Source of the DNA: Zymomonas sp.
Lineage (GTDB): Bacteria > Pseudomonadota > Alphaproteobacteria > Sphingomonadales > Sphingomonadaceae
Direction of reading: 5' to 3'
Assembly (NCBI GenBank): GCA_027489105.1
Contig: JAIYAJ010000377.1
Coordinates: 1 to 10,385, forward strand
DNA length: 10,385 nucleotides
Numbering within the stretch: position 1 is the first letter of the stretch; the number at the start of each line of letters is the position of its first letter. Positions 1 through 6,966 of the stretch are shown piece by piece. The position numbers and the translations under genes are program-made. Below the pieces are notes generated by a model. That model did not search any database and was not told the origin of the DNA. It saw only the letters and a list, made by a program, of their open reading frames with translations.

Positions 1-1528
1 AGGCAGCGTCCACGCCGAACCGTTCCTGACGCACGGTGACCTCGGACATGTCGTTCCTGCAGACGACGCTCTCGACGATCAGCAGGGGGATGCCCGGTTG
101 GGTGGTGAAGTCGCGCGCGATGTCCACGACCGGCGTCTTCGATGCCGTCTCGAGCGCGGTCCACAGATCGCTGGTCACGGTGTTCTTGTAGGCGTGCTGC
201 TTCATGTAAAGCCGCACGCCATCGCGAAACGCCTCTTCACCCAGATACGCCTCCAGCATGCGGATGACGGCCTGACCCTTGTTATACGTGATGTCGTCGA
301 AGGCCAGCTCGGCCTCGGCCACGCTGGCGACCGGCTGAATCACCGGATGGGTCGAGCTGCGCGCGTCCGGCGTCATCGCCTGCTGCTGCGTCTTGATCGC
401 CTGCAGCCAGACGTTCCAGGTCGGGTTGAACTTGTCCGCCGCCTTCTTTTGCATCCACGAGGCGAAGCCTTCGTTCAGCCACAGATCGTCCCACCAGGCC
501 GGGGTGACGAGGTCGCCGAACCACTGGTGCGCCAGTTCATGGGCGACGACCATGCCGAAGGTCTTCTTCTGGTCGGTCGAGGCGCCGCGATCGAGCAGCA
601 ATATGGTGTCGCCATAGATGTCGGCGCCCGCATTCTCCATCGCCCCCGGCATCACCGGCGATCCGATCTGGTCGAGCTTGGGGAAGGGGAAGCCGGTGTC
701 GAAATATCTTTCGAGCAGCGAGACGATCGGCTTGGTGTTCTCGAGCGCGAAGTCGAGCTTGTCCTTATAGGGCTGGGTCCCGACGATGCGGATCGGCAGC
801 GGCTCCTTGCGCTGCGCGGTCGCGGGCACCTCGCTCGATGCGGTCGCGAAGGGCCCGACGACGAACGCCATCAAATAGGTCGGCAGCGGCCGGGTGGCGG
901 CGAACTCGTGGCGGACGAGGTCGCCCGCCTTGACGCTGCGCGCGATCGGCGCGTTGCTGAGCGCGGTCAGGCCGGGCTTGGTGGTGATCGAGACGGTGAA
1001 GGGCGTTTTGTAACCCGGCTGATCGAAGCCGGGGAAGGCGGCGCGTGCGTCGATCGACTGGAACTGGGTCCAGGCATACCACTGGTCGCCGACCTTGATG
1101 CGGTAGAGCCCCGCCGGGCCGTCGCCGAACGGGGCGTCATAGTCGAAGCTCAGCACCGCCTTGCCGGCTGGCAGGGGACTGGCGAAGTCGAGGCGCAGCA
1201 CGCCGGACGGATCGACCTCGGCATGGCGCGCGGCGATGGTCTTGCCGCCGCTGCTGGCGACTGCCTTGCCGATCTTCATGTCGCGGGCGTGGAGGTAGAG
1301 GAAGCTCGACGGCGCCTTGAGCATGACGTCGATCTCGGCATGGCCGGAGAAGCGCTCCTGGTCAGGCAATATGGTCAGGTCGAGCCGATAGGCGGTCGGC
1401 GTCGCGGCGTCGGCCAGGATACCGCGCGGGACAGCGGCGTCAGCGTGGACCGCCGGGGCCGCCATAACGGCCTGGGCGAGCGGAAAAGACAGGGCGGTCA
1501 AGGCGACGGCGGCGAGGAGATTCTTCAT
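1..1528 (-). CDS. Exported M1-family zinc aminopeptidase (C-terminus cut by window edge)
   Basis: This gene encodes a secreted metallo-aminopeptidase that removes N-terminal residues from peptides, probably in the periplasm. The 509 visible residues begin with a signal peptide (MKNLLAAVALTALSF... to about residue 29, ending AVHA before an Asp). An M1 N-terminal beta domain and the catalytic domain follow. The substrate-binding GAMEN motif is at residues 295-299 and the zinc site HELAH at 330-334. The third zinc ligand is E353 in NEGF, giving the family spacing HExxH-x18-E. Y415 in the ITYNKG segment is the expected transition-state tyrosine. The catalytic set is therefore complete and the protein should be active. 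The ERAP1-like C-terminal domain begins just before the left edge, so the gene is truncated only by the window. The start has a GAGGG ribosome site about 7 nt upstream. The gene is divergent from the small secreted protein at 1719. Family assignment is firm; the natural substrate is unknown. Confidence 0.96.
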   Translation of the reverse strand, partial: MKNLLAAVALTALSFPLAQAVMAAPAVHADAAVPRGILADAATPTAYRLDLTILPDQERFSGHAEIDVMLKAPSSFLYLHARDMKIGKAVASSGGKTIAARHAEVDPSGVLRLDFASPLPAGKAVLSFDYDAPFGDGPAGLYRIKVGDQWYAWTQFQSIDARAAFPGFDQPGYKTPFTVSITTKPGLTALSNAPIARSVKAGDLVRHEFAATRPLPTYLMAFVVGPFATASSEVPATAQRKEPLPIRIVGTQPYKDKLDFALENTKPIVSLLERYFDTGFPFPKLDQIGSPVMPGAMENAGADIYGDTILLLDRGASTDQKKTFGMVVAHELAHQWFGDLVTPAWWDDLWLNEGFASWMQKKAADKFNPTWNVWLQAIKTQQQAMTPDARSSTHPVIQPVASVAEAELAFDDITYNKGQAVIRMLEAYLGEEAFRDGVRLYMKQHAYKNTVTSDLWTALETASKTPVVDIARDFTTQPGIPLLIVESVVCRNDMSEVTVRQERFGVDAA

Positions 1529-1718
1529 GCGATTACCCTCTGGAAGGACTGGATCGACTGCTATGCGATGATAATACAGTGGGCAAGCCGGCCTGTCGTT
1601 ACGCCGGTGCAGAATCGTGCGGACAAACGCGCCGGTCCTTGATTATGCTGGCGGAGGTGGGCTGCTGATTCCGCGTATCTGGGAGATGGTAGCGCGATGG
1701 TGACGTCATGGTGGCTCG
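1529..1718. promoter_or_regulatory. Divergent intergenic region between the aminopeptidase and the PliG-like protein
   Basis: This 190-bp gap separates two outward-facing genes, so it must hold the promoters of both. On the minus strand a TATTAT (plus-strand ATAATA near 1570-1575) could be a -10 box for the aminopeptidase, but I see no good -35 at the right spacing. On the plus strand TTGATT near 1639 is a possible -35. No convincing operator, hairpin or small gene was found here. Confidence 0.35.
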
Positions 1719-2393
1719 ATGGTCGTTAGGGCGCTGATGGGCGTGCTGGCGCTGGCGGCGGGGCCGGCACAGGCAGAGCCGGGCATCCGGACGGTCCCGG
1801 TGATCTTTTCGGGCGGCACCACGCGGCAGGTCATCCATGGCTCGATCCGCGGCTATGACGTCATCGACTACAGCCTGCGCGCGGCCGCCGGGCAGAAGCT
1901 GAGCGTCGTCTTCACCACCAGCAACGGCTCGAGCTATTTCAACGTCGGGGTGCAGGGCGCGCCCGAGGCGCTGTTCAACGGCGCGACCTCGGGCAATCGC
2001 TTTTCCTCGGTGCTGGCGGCCAATGGCAGCTATGCGGTGCGTGTCTATCTGATGCGCAACGCCGCCCGCCGCAACGAAGTGGCACGCTACACCCTCAGCA
2101 TCGGACTGGCTGGGGCCGGCCCGGTCGCGACCGGCGGGCTGTGGCCGCCCGGGCGCGGCGGGACGATCCAGCGGGCGGTACGCCCGGCTTTCTGTCGAGG
2201 TGAGGTGTCGGGCATGTACGCGGTACGCGCCGCCGAGGTCCGTTCCGGGCCGATCGTCCCGGTGCCGGGTGAAGGCAGCGCGATCGACGGCAGCGTCGAC
2301 AAGGGCGTCGATGGCATCAAGCGCTTCCGCTGCCGCTTCGACGCGCGCGGCCGCTTCATCGACGTGATGGCGATGACCAGCGACGGCGAATAG
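1719..2393 (+). CDS. Secreted PliG/PliI-like beta-sandwich protein with C-terminal two-cysteine domain
   Basis: The product is a 224-residue exported protein. A short signal peptide (R4, a hydrophobic stretch, cleavage after AQA at about residue 19) leads into a beta-rich domain at residues 25-130. This domain has the order GYDVIDYSL, AAGQKLSV, a YFNVGV strand, then GSYAVRVYLMRNAARRN and YTLSI. I recall the same order (GYD..Y, kGQk, Y.lRv...RN.AR.n...Y...I) from the E. coli g-type lysozyme inhibitor PliG, which is why I propose a PliG/PliI-like or PPC-like fold. After a Gly/Pro linker (131-148), residues 150-224 form a second unit with C159 and C205, which could form a disulfide. An in-frame stop at 1701-1703 limits the start to 1719 or the internal ATG at 1737. 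The 1719 start keeps a positive n-region, but AGGG sits 6 nt before 1737. Lysozyme inhibition is inference only. The gene converges on the transporter with a 15-bp gap. Confidence 0.85.
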   Translation: MVVRALMGVLALAAGPAQAEPGIRTVPVIFSGGTTRQVIHGSIRGYDVIDYSLRAAAGQKLSVVFTTSNGSSYFNVGVQGAPEALFNGATSGNRFSSVLAANGSYAVRVYLMRNAARRNEVARYTLSIGLAGAGPVATGGLWPPGRGGTIQRAVRPAFCRGEVSGMYAVRAAEVRSGPIVPVPGEGSAIDGSVDKGVDGIKRFRCRFDARGRFIDVMAMTSDGE

Positions 2394-2408
2394 AGCCGGG
2401 GCCCTCCC

Positions 2409-3581
2409 TCAGGCTACCGCCACGGCCGGCCGCGAGGATCCCAGTCGCGAGGCGACCAGCAGCAGCAGCGACAGCGCCAGCCAGCCGAGCGCCGCCGTCG
2501 CCGCTATACCCGCGCCATGGCGCGCGACCAGCGGCGCCGCCGCGAGCGGGCCGATCACCGTGCCGCCGAGTTGCGCGGTGCCGACCAGCATCGCGCCGCG
2601 CCCGCTCGGGTCGACCGCCAGCACGGCGGGCATCTGGAAAGGCGGCACGAAGATCCAGACGAAGCCGAAGGCTGCCGCTGCGGCGAGCATGACGATGCTC
2701 GATCCGCCCTGGGTGAGGAGAAGCACCGCCGCCCCGGCGATGGCGATGCCGGCGATCCAGGCGGCCATGGCGCCCAGGCGCGGCGCCAGGATCGCAGCGA
2801 GCAGCCCGCCCGCGATCTGCGCGGCGATGCCGACGGAGACCGCATGGCCCGCCGTCCGCGCGGCGAAGCCGGCATCGCGCAGCGCCGGCAGCAGATAGAC
2901 CCACAGCGACATGATGCCAGCCAGGAAGGCGGCGATAGCGAACAGCGCGACGATCGCCCGCCCGCCGGGCAGGCCGCGCGCCGCATGGCCTGCGCCCGGC
3001 AGCGCATCGGTCAGCCAAAGCAGGGCGACCAGCATCGCCAGGTTCATCGCGACGAGCAGCCCATAGGCGCCGCCATGGCCGAAAGCGGGGGCGACGACCT
3101 CGCCGATCGCCTGCGATAGGGTCAGCGCCAGCACCGACTGCGCGGTGACATAGATGGCGAATAGCCGCGCCGGCTGGGCCGAGCGGGAGAAGACCCCGAT
3201 CAGCGCCCACAGCAGCACACCCGCTCCCGCACCGTTGACGAAGCGCAGCGCGACGATGACGCCGCCCACGGTGATGGTCGTTCCGCCATTGGCGATGAGC
3301 ATTGCCGCGATGGCGAGGCCCGCCTTCAGTCGCAGGCGGGTCAGCGGCAGGCACAACGCGGCAAGCGTGCTGGCGATCGCCATCCCCGCTGCCTCGGCGG
3401 TCGCGGCCAGGCCGATCTGCGCCATGTCGAGCTTGCCCGCCGCGCGCAGCAGTTCGAGCAGCAGCGGTTGGAGCGCGGAGATGCACCCCGCGCCGATGCC
3501 GAGCAGGACAAAGGGCAGCCAGGCGATCTCGGGCCGTGCCGAATCCTCATGCCTGTCGGATATCGCCACGCCGTCGCCCAT
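2409..3581 (-). CDS. Major facilitator superfamily (MFS) transporter
   Basis: This is a 390-residue inner-membrane transporter with about 12 hydrophobic helices, beginning at WLPFVLLGIGAGCISAL and ending at LALSLLLLVASRLG. Short polar loops separate the helices, and a longer loop (DALPGAGHAARGLPGGR) in the middle separates the two six-helix halves. Length and layout match the MFS. RFVNGAGAGVLLWAL in helix 4 resembles the usual Arg- and Gly-rich MFS helix-4 segment. An in-frame ATG exists 84 nt upstream at 3665, but the start at 3581 has a near-perfect GGAGGGG ribosome site 7 nt before it, and the upstream extension is Arg-rich and unlike a transporter N-terminus. The substrate cannot be told from sequence; drug or metabolite efflux is a guess. 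No regulator gene is adjacent, although a palindromic candidate operator lies about 150 bp upstream. Confidence 0.92.
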   Translation of the reverse strand: MGDGVAISDRHEDSARPEIAWLPFVLLGIGAGCISALQPLLLELLRAAGKLDMAQIGLAATAEAAGMAIASTLAALCLPLTRLRLKAGLAIAAMLIANGGTTITVGGVIVALRFVNGAGAGVLLWALIGVFSRSAQPARLFAIYVTAQSVLALTLSQAIGEVVAPAFGHGGAYGLLVAMNLAMLVALLWLTDALPGAGHAARGLPGGRAIVALFAIAAFLAGIMSLWVYLLPALRDAGFAARTAGHAVSVGIAAQIAGGLLAAILAPRLGAMAAWIAGIAIAGAAVLLLTQGGSSIVMLAAAAAFGFVWIFVPPFQMPAVLAVDPSGRGAMLVGTAQLGGTVIGPLAAAPLVARHGAGIAATAALGWLALSLLLLVASRLGSSRPAVAVA

Positions 3582-3588
3582 CGCCTTG

Positions 3589-3595
3589 CCCCTCC
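3589..3595 (-). promoter_or_regulatory. Ribosome binding site fixing the transporter start
   Basis: On the minus strand GGAGGGG stands 7 nt before the ATG at 3581. It is the strongest Shine-Dalgarno match near this gene and supports 3581 over the longer in-frame start at 3665. Confidence 0.8.
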
Positions 3596-3731
3596 GTCGC
3601 ACCGGACAGGCGGCCGTGATATGGACACGCAGGCGATCCTTCCGACCGCCAGCCTCGCATCCCATCCTCGCCCCGCCTGTTCCTGCGGTGAGCGGTCAGC
3701 AAGCCAGATGCGGGCGGGGCCGTCAATCTTC

Positions 3732-3747
3732 TTACAGCTAGCTGTAA
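3732..3747. promoter_or_regulatory. Perfect 16-bp palindrome, candidate operator for the transporter
   Basis: TTACAGCTAGCTGTAA reads identically on both strands with no spacer. It lies in AT-richer DNA 150 bp upstream of the transporter start, in a region with no convincing gene. Perfect palindromes of this length are typical binding sites of dimeric regulators such as TetR- or MarR-type proteins, but the regulator is not in the window. The assignment to the transporter is inferred from position only. Confidence 0.5.
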
Positions 3748-3748
3748 T

Positions 3749-3780
3749 AATAGGGGGCGGCCCAATATACTGCCCCTATT
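3749..3780. repeat. 8-bp inverted repeat beside the palindrome
   Basis: AATAGGGG (3749-3756) is mirrored by CCCCTATT (3773-3780) around a 16-nt centre that includes CCCAATATACTG. It begins 2 nt beyond the 16-bp palindrome. It may be a second operator or a weak RNA hairpin in the transporter leader or promoter. Function is unknown. Confidence 0.35.
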
Positions 3781-3790
3781 GCCGGTCGGG

Positions 3791-3829
3791 CGGACGCCTT
3801 TCCCACGACATGCGTGGGAAAGGCGTCCG
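3791..3829 (-). terminator. 17-bp perfect hairpin downstream of the glutathione peroxidase gene
   Basis: CGGACGCCTTTCCCACG (3791-3807) pairs perfectly with its complement at 3813-3829 around a 5-nt loop. Read on the minus strand, the hairpin begins 5 nt after the glutathione peroxidase stop codon, so it is well placed as a 3'-end structure separating that transcript from the transporter. No T-run follows (the next bases are CCCGACC), so it is not a classical intrinsic terminator. It could work as an mRNA-stabilising hairpin, a Rho-aided terminator or a dispersed palindromic repeat. Confidence 0.55.
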
Positions 3830-3834
3830 ACAGA

Positions 3835-4383
3835 TTATTTCGCCAGTTCGGCTTCGATCGCGTCGGTGATGATCGCGTCGTCGGGGGCGATGTCGGGGGC
3901 GAAGCGGGCGGCGACGGTGCCGTCCTTGGCGATCAGGAACTTCTCGAAATTCCAGAGCACGTCGGTGTCGTTCTCGGGCACGATGCCATAGCCCGCCAGG
4001 CGCTCCTTGAAGCTCTGGTCCTTGAAAGTCTTGTCGGGTTTCGCTTCGACCAGCTTGGCATAGAGCGGGTGCTGGTCGTCGCCCTTGACCGAGATCTTCG
4101 AGAACATCGGGAAGTCGACGCCGTAATTGGTCGTGCAGAATTCCTGGATCTCCGCCTCTGTGCCGGGCTCCTGCGCGCCGAAATTATTGGCGGGGAATCC
4201 GAGCACGACGAGGCCCTTGTCCTTATACTGGGCGTAGAGCTGCTCGAGCGCGGTATATTGCGGGGTCAGGCCGCATTTCGACGCGACGTTGACCGCGAGC
4301 AGCACCTTGCCGGCATAGTCGCCCAGCTTGGCGTCGTCGCCCTTGATCGTCTTCAGCGGGATTTCCTGGATTTCGGTCGCCAT
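3835..4383 (-). CDS. Glutathione peroxidase, BtuE-like thiol peroxidase
   Basis: This 182-residue cytoplasmic peroxidase reduces hydrogen or organic peroxides using a cysteine, with glutathione or more likely thioredoxin as reductant. It matches E. coli BtuE through much of its length: NVASKCGLTPQY, the CTTNYGVDFPMFSKI segment, HPLYAKL and LWNFEKFL. The catalytic tetrad is visible as C37, Q71, W144 and N145. C83 in EFCTTNYG lies where BtuE also has a cysteine. An oddity is FPANNF at residues 63-68, where the family usually reads FPCNQF; the peroxidatic cysteine is intact, so activity should remain. Two adjacent ATGs (4386 and 4383) could start it. The AGGAGA site is 8 nt from 4383 and only about 4-5 nt from 4386, so I chose 4383; longer in-frame starts lack a site. 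The gene is divergent from metZ. Confidence 0.93.
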   Translation of the reverse strand: MATEIQEIPLKTIKGDDAKLGDYAGKVLLAVNVASKCGLTPQYTALEQLYAQYKDKGLVVLGFPANNFGAQEPGTEAEIQEFCTTNYGVDFPMFSKISVKGDDQHPLYAKLVEAKPDKTFKDQSFKERLAGYGIVPENDTDVLWNFEKFLIAKDGTVAARFAPDIAPDDAIITDAIEAELAK

Positions 4384-4390
4384 CATCGAC

Positions 4391-4396
4391 TCTCCT
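4391..4396 (-). promoter_or_regulatory. Ribosome binding site of the glutathione peroxidase gene
   Basis: AGGAGA on the minus strand lies just before two tandem ATG codons. It rules out the upstream in-frame ATG at 4446 and slightly favours 4383 by spacing. Confidence 0.7.
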
Positions 4397-4413
4397 GCAT
4401 TTTGAACCGGAGC

Positions 4414-4442
4414 GGTATCCATTTTGCCGCTGCCCGACGCAA
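4414..4442 (-). promoter_or_regulatory. Candidate promoter of the glutathione peroxidase gene
   Basis: On the minus strand TTGCGT (4437-4442) and GATACC (4414-4419) are separated by exactly 17 bp, an acceptable sigma-70-type pair for an alphaproteobacterium. Transcription would start near 4407 and leave a leader of about 20-25 nt that includes the ribosome site. The -10 match is only partial. Confidence 0.4.
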
Positions 4443-4532
4443 GCACCCTGTGGCCGAAATCCGCGCATGTTCGCGTCGCACCATGACAATGCCGCCGTTG
4501 ACGGGGCGGGGCAGGGGCGGCAAAGCGGCGGC

Positions 4533-5741
4533 ATGAAGAAGCTTACCGGCCAGGACCGCTCGATCACCACCACATGGCGCCCCGCGACCCAGGCGGTCCG
4601 GGGCGGCACCGCGCGCTCGCATTATGGCGAAACGAGCGAGGCGATCTTCCTCACCTCCGGTTTCACCTATGATTGCGCCGGAGACGCCGCCGCGCGTTTC
4701 GCGGGCGAGCAGCAGGGGATGACCTATTCGCGCCTGCAGAACCCGACGGTGGAGATGCTGGAGGAGCGCATCGCCCTGATGGAGGGTGCCGAGGCCGCGC
4801 GCTGCATGGCGTCGGGCATGGCGGCGATGACCGCCGCTCTGCTCTGCCAGCTGTCGGCGGGCGACCATGTCGTCGCCGGACGCGCCGCCTTCGGCTCGTG
4901 CCGCTGGCTGACCGACACGCTGCTGCCCCGTTTCGGAATCGAATCGACCATCGTCGACGGCACCGACAATGATGCGTGGAAGGCGGCGATCCGGCCCAAC
5001 ACCAAGCTGTTCTTCTTCGAGACCCCGGCCAACCCCACGCTCGACATCGTCGACCTGGAGGCGGTCTGCCGGATCGCGAAGGATGCGGGCGTGCTTACGG
5101 TCGTCGACAATGCCTTCGCTACCCCGCTGCTTCAGCGGCCGCTCGATTATGGCGCCGACATCGTCGCCTATTCGGCGACCAAGATGATGGACGGACAGGG
5201 CCGGGTGCTCGCCGGCGCCGTCTGCGGCACGAACGAGTTCATCAACAACACGCTGCTGAGCTTCACCCGCAACACCGGGCCGACCCTGTCCGCGTTCAAC
5301 GCATGGGTGGTGCTCAAGGGGATGGAGACTCTCGATCTGCGCATCCGCCGGCAGAGCGAGAATGCGCTGCAGGTGGCGCAGTTCCTGGAGAAGCGGGTGC
5401 CGCGCACGCTCTATCCGGGGCTCGCCAGCCATCCCCAGCATGCCCTGGCGATGCAGCAGATGTCGGCCGGCGGTACCATCATCGCCCTCTATCTCGACGG
5501 CGGGCGGACACAGGCGCACGGCCTGCTCGATGCGCTCGAACTGATCGACATTTCGAACAATATCGGCGATTCCCGCTCGCTCATGACGCATCCGTCGTCT
5601 ACCACTCATGCCGGTCTGTCGGCCGAGGTGCGGGCGGCCATGGGAGTCGAGGAAGGCATGCTGAGACTCAATGTCGGACTGGAAGATCCGCTCGACCTGA
5701 TCGACGATCTCGACCGGGCTTTGAAGGCCGTCGGCCTATGA
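4533..5741 (+). CDS. metZ: O-succinylhomoserine sulfhydrylase
   Basis: This PLP enzyme of the Cys/Met metabolism family makes homocysteine directly from O-succinylhomoserine and sulfide in methionine synthesis. The 402-residue protein is the usual family length. It opens with the MetZ-like TTWRPATQAVRGGTARS region and carries YSRLQNPTVEMLEERI. The cofactor-binding VDNAF has D192, and the Schiff-base lysine is K217 in YSATKMMDG. SLMTHPSSTTHAGL and a C-terminal RLNVGLEDPLDLIDDL follow. All are typical of the sulfhydrylase branch, although the family also includes cystathionine gamma-synthase and gamma-lyase. The start at 4533 was chosen because homologous N-termini begin near here; the ATG at 4467 would add 22 low-complexity residues, and neither start has a strong ribosome site. 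The stop codon overlaps the apaG start (ATGA), which suggests translational coupling. No SAM riboswitch was recognised upstream. Confidence 0.93.
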   Translation: MKKLTGQDRSITTTWRPATQAVRGGTARSHYGETSEAIFLTSGFTYDCAGDAAARFAGEQQGMTYSRLQNPTVEMLEERIALMEGAEAARCMASGMAAMTAALLCQLSAGDHVVAGRAAFGSCRWLTDTLLPRFGIESTIVDGTDNDAWKAAIRPNTKLFFFETPANPTLDIVDLEAVCRIAKDAGVLTVVDNAFATPLLQRPLDYGADIVAYSATKMMDGQGRVLAGAVCGTNEFINNTLLSFTRNTGPTLSAFNAWVVLKGMETLDLRIRRQSENALQVAQFLEKRVPRTLYPGLASHPQHALAMQQMSAGGTIIALYLDGGRTQAHGLLDALELIDISNNIGDSRSLMTHPSSTTHAGLSAEVRAAMGVEEGMLRLNVGLEDPLDLIDDLDRALKAVGL

Positions 5742-6142
5742 TCATGAAGGCGCTGTTCCCGCATGTCGCGCAGACCCGCGGCGTCGTGGTGCGGGTGGCC
5801 GTGTCATTCATGCCCGAACAGTCGGAGCCGGGGCGTGGCCGCTGGTTCTGGTCCTACCATATCCGGATCGAGAATGAGGGCAGCCAGGCGGTTCAGTTGC
5901 TGACCCGCCACTGGCTCATCACCGACGGGCGCGGCGTGAAGCATGACGTGCGCGGCGAGGGTGTCGTCGGCGAGCAGCCGGTGATCGAGCCGGGCCAGTC
6001 GTTCGACTATGTCTCGGGCTGCCCGCTCCAGACCCCGACGGGATCGATGGAGGGCAGCTATCATATGGTGTCGGAGGACGGTTCGACCTTCGAGGCGGCG
6101 ATCCCGCGCTTCCCGTTGATCGGCCCGGCTGTCGCGATCTGA
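5738..6142 (+). CDS. apaG: ApaG-family protein
   Basis: This 134-residue protein is a single FN3-like ApaG (DUF525) domain. Characteristic segments are RWFWSYHIRIEN (residues 35-46), QLLTRHWLITDGRG (53-66), the glycine-rich RGEGVVGEQP (72-81), SGCPLQTPTGSMEGSY (93-108) and a C-terminal IPRFPL. The family has been linked to cobalt and magnesium efflux in enterobacteria, and related domains occur in eukaryotic F-box proteins; the molecular role in this organism is unknown. The ATG at 5738 overlaps the metZ stop by 4 bp. A second in-frame ATG at 5744 would shorten the protein by two residues and is equally possible. It lies in a likely operon with metZ and the LysR-type gene. Confidence 0.92.
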   Translation: MIMKALFPHVAQTRGVVVRVAVSFMPEQSEPGRGRWFWSYHIRIENEGSQAVQLLTRHWLITDGRGVKHDVRGEGVVGEQPVIEPGQSFDYVSGCPLQTPTGSMEGSYHMVSEDGSTFEAAIPRFPLIGPAVAI

Positions 6143-6155
6143 CGGGTGGGGCGCG

Positions 6156-6941
6156 GTGAAACGGACTCATCTTCCCCTGAACGGCCTGCGCGTTCTCGAC
6201 GCGGCGGCGCGGCATCTGTCCTTCACCCGGGCGGCTGACGAACTGGCGGTGACCCCGGCAGCGGTCGGCCAGCAGATTCGTGCGCTCGAGGATACGCTGG
6301 GCGTCGTGCTGTTCCGCCGCACCGCCAAGGGCCTTGAGCTGACACCCGAGGGCGAGGCCGGGCTCGACGCTCTGCGTGCCGGTTTCCTCCAGTTCGAGGA
6401 AGCGGTGCGCGCGATGCAGGCGGGCCAGTCGTCCAAGACGCTGACCATCGCCGCGCCGCGCGACTTCACCGCCAAATGGCTCGCGCCGCGCCTCGCGGAT
6501 TTCGGGCGCGACGACCCCGAATTGCGCTTCGTCCTGCTCTCTGCGGACGAAGGCCTCGATTTCACCCAGGCCAATCTCGACCTGGCGATCGTCTATGCCG
6601 AAGGACCGGGGGATCACGAGGGCGTGCGGCTGGCCGATGGATCGCTGGTGCGGGTCGGTCTCGCACAGGGTGCGCCGATCGCCTGGCCTGGCTGCCCGCC
6701 TCAGGACCGCGACGCGACGCTGGCGGTGGCCGATGCCGGGCTCGCCATCGATGCCGCGGCTGCCGGCTTCGGGACGGCGCATGTGCCCGCGTTGCTGGTC
6801 GAGCGCGACATCCTCGAAGGCCGGGTCCGCGCCCAGGGTGATCCGATCCCGTCGCCGCGCGCCTATTGGCTGGTCGCCCCGACGCCGCAATGGCGTCAGA
6901 AGAAGGTCAAGGCGCTCGTCGCTACGCTGATCGGGGACTGA
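6156..6941 (+). CDS. Short LysR-type transcriptional regulator, GcvA-like
   Basis: This 261-residue regulator begins with a clear LysR winged helix-turn-helix (residues 8-65): LRVLDAAARHLSFTRAADEL, VTPAAVGQQIRALEDTLG, then LFRRTAKGLELTPEG. This resembles the GcvA/AmpR-type subgroup. The effector domain starts near residue 95 (LTIAAPRDFTAKWLAPRL) and includes LDLAIVYAEG, where that subgroup has its DxAIRxG-type segment. It is only about 165 residues, against roughly 200 in typical members. The middle, normally holding the PVCSP and W-x-x-W-like stretch, looks shortened between residues 170 and 185. The start is GTG, with GGGTGGGG 4 nt upstream. It follows apaG by 13 bp and so probably belongs to the metZ-apaG transcript. 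LysR regulators usually control a divergent gene, but here none is adjacent, so its target is not evident. Confidence 0.9.
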   Translation: MKRTHLPLNGLRVLDAAARHLSFTRAADELAVTPAAVGQQIRALEDTLGVVLFRRTAKGLELTPEGEAGLDALRAGFLQFEEAVRAMQAGQSSKTLTIAAPRDFTAKWLAPRLADFGRDDPELRFVLLSADEGLDFTQANLDLAIVYAEGPGDHEGVRLADGSLVRVGLAQGAPIAWPGCPPQDRDATLAVADAGLAIDAAAAGFGTAHVPALLVERDILEGRVRAQGDPIPSPRAYWLVAPTPQWRQKKVKALVATLIGD

Positions 6942-6966
6942 GCGCTGCGGCCGGACGGGCGCGCGT

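Noticed and set aside
98..1642. A 514-codon open frame on the plus strand opposite the aminopeptidase
   Set aside because: It lies antisense and in codon register with a gene whose catalytic motifs are certain. Its product is Arg/Gly/Asp-rich low-complexity sequence without domains, as expected from a GC-rich shadow frame.
2356..3486. Long minus-strand open frame overlapping the transporter gene
   Set aside because: Out of frame with the clear membrane protein; the product is Arg/Ala/Gly-rich with no motif and has no ribosome site.
3468..3869. Plus-strand small open frame across the transporter promoter, with CPYC and a HAWE-type sequence in overlapping frames
   Set aside because: The frame runs through the palindrome and hairpin, has no ribosome site and starts inside the transporter gene. 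The cysteine pair arises from the inverted repeat sequence.
4387..4532. Possible SAM-II-type riboswitch upstream of metZ
   Set aside because: SAM-II elements are common before methionine genes in alphaproteobacteria, but I could not find the conserved GATTTG-like and GCTAAA-like segments or a matching pseudoknot. A covariance-model search would settle it.
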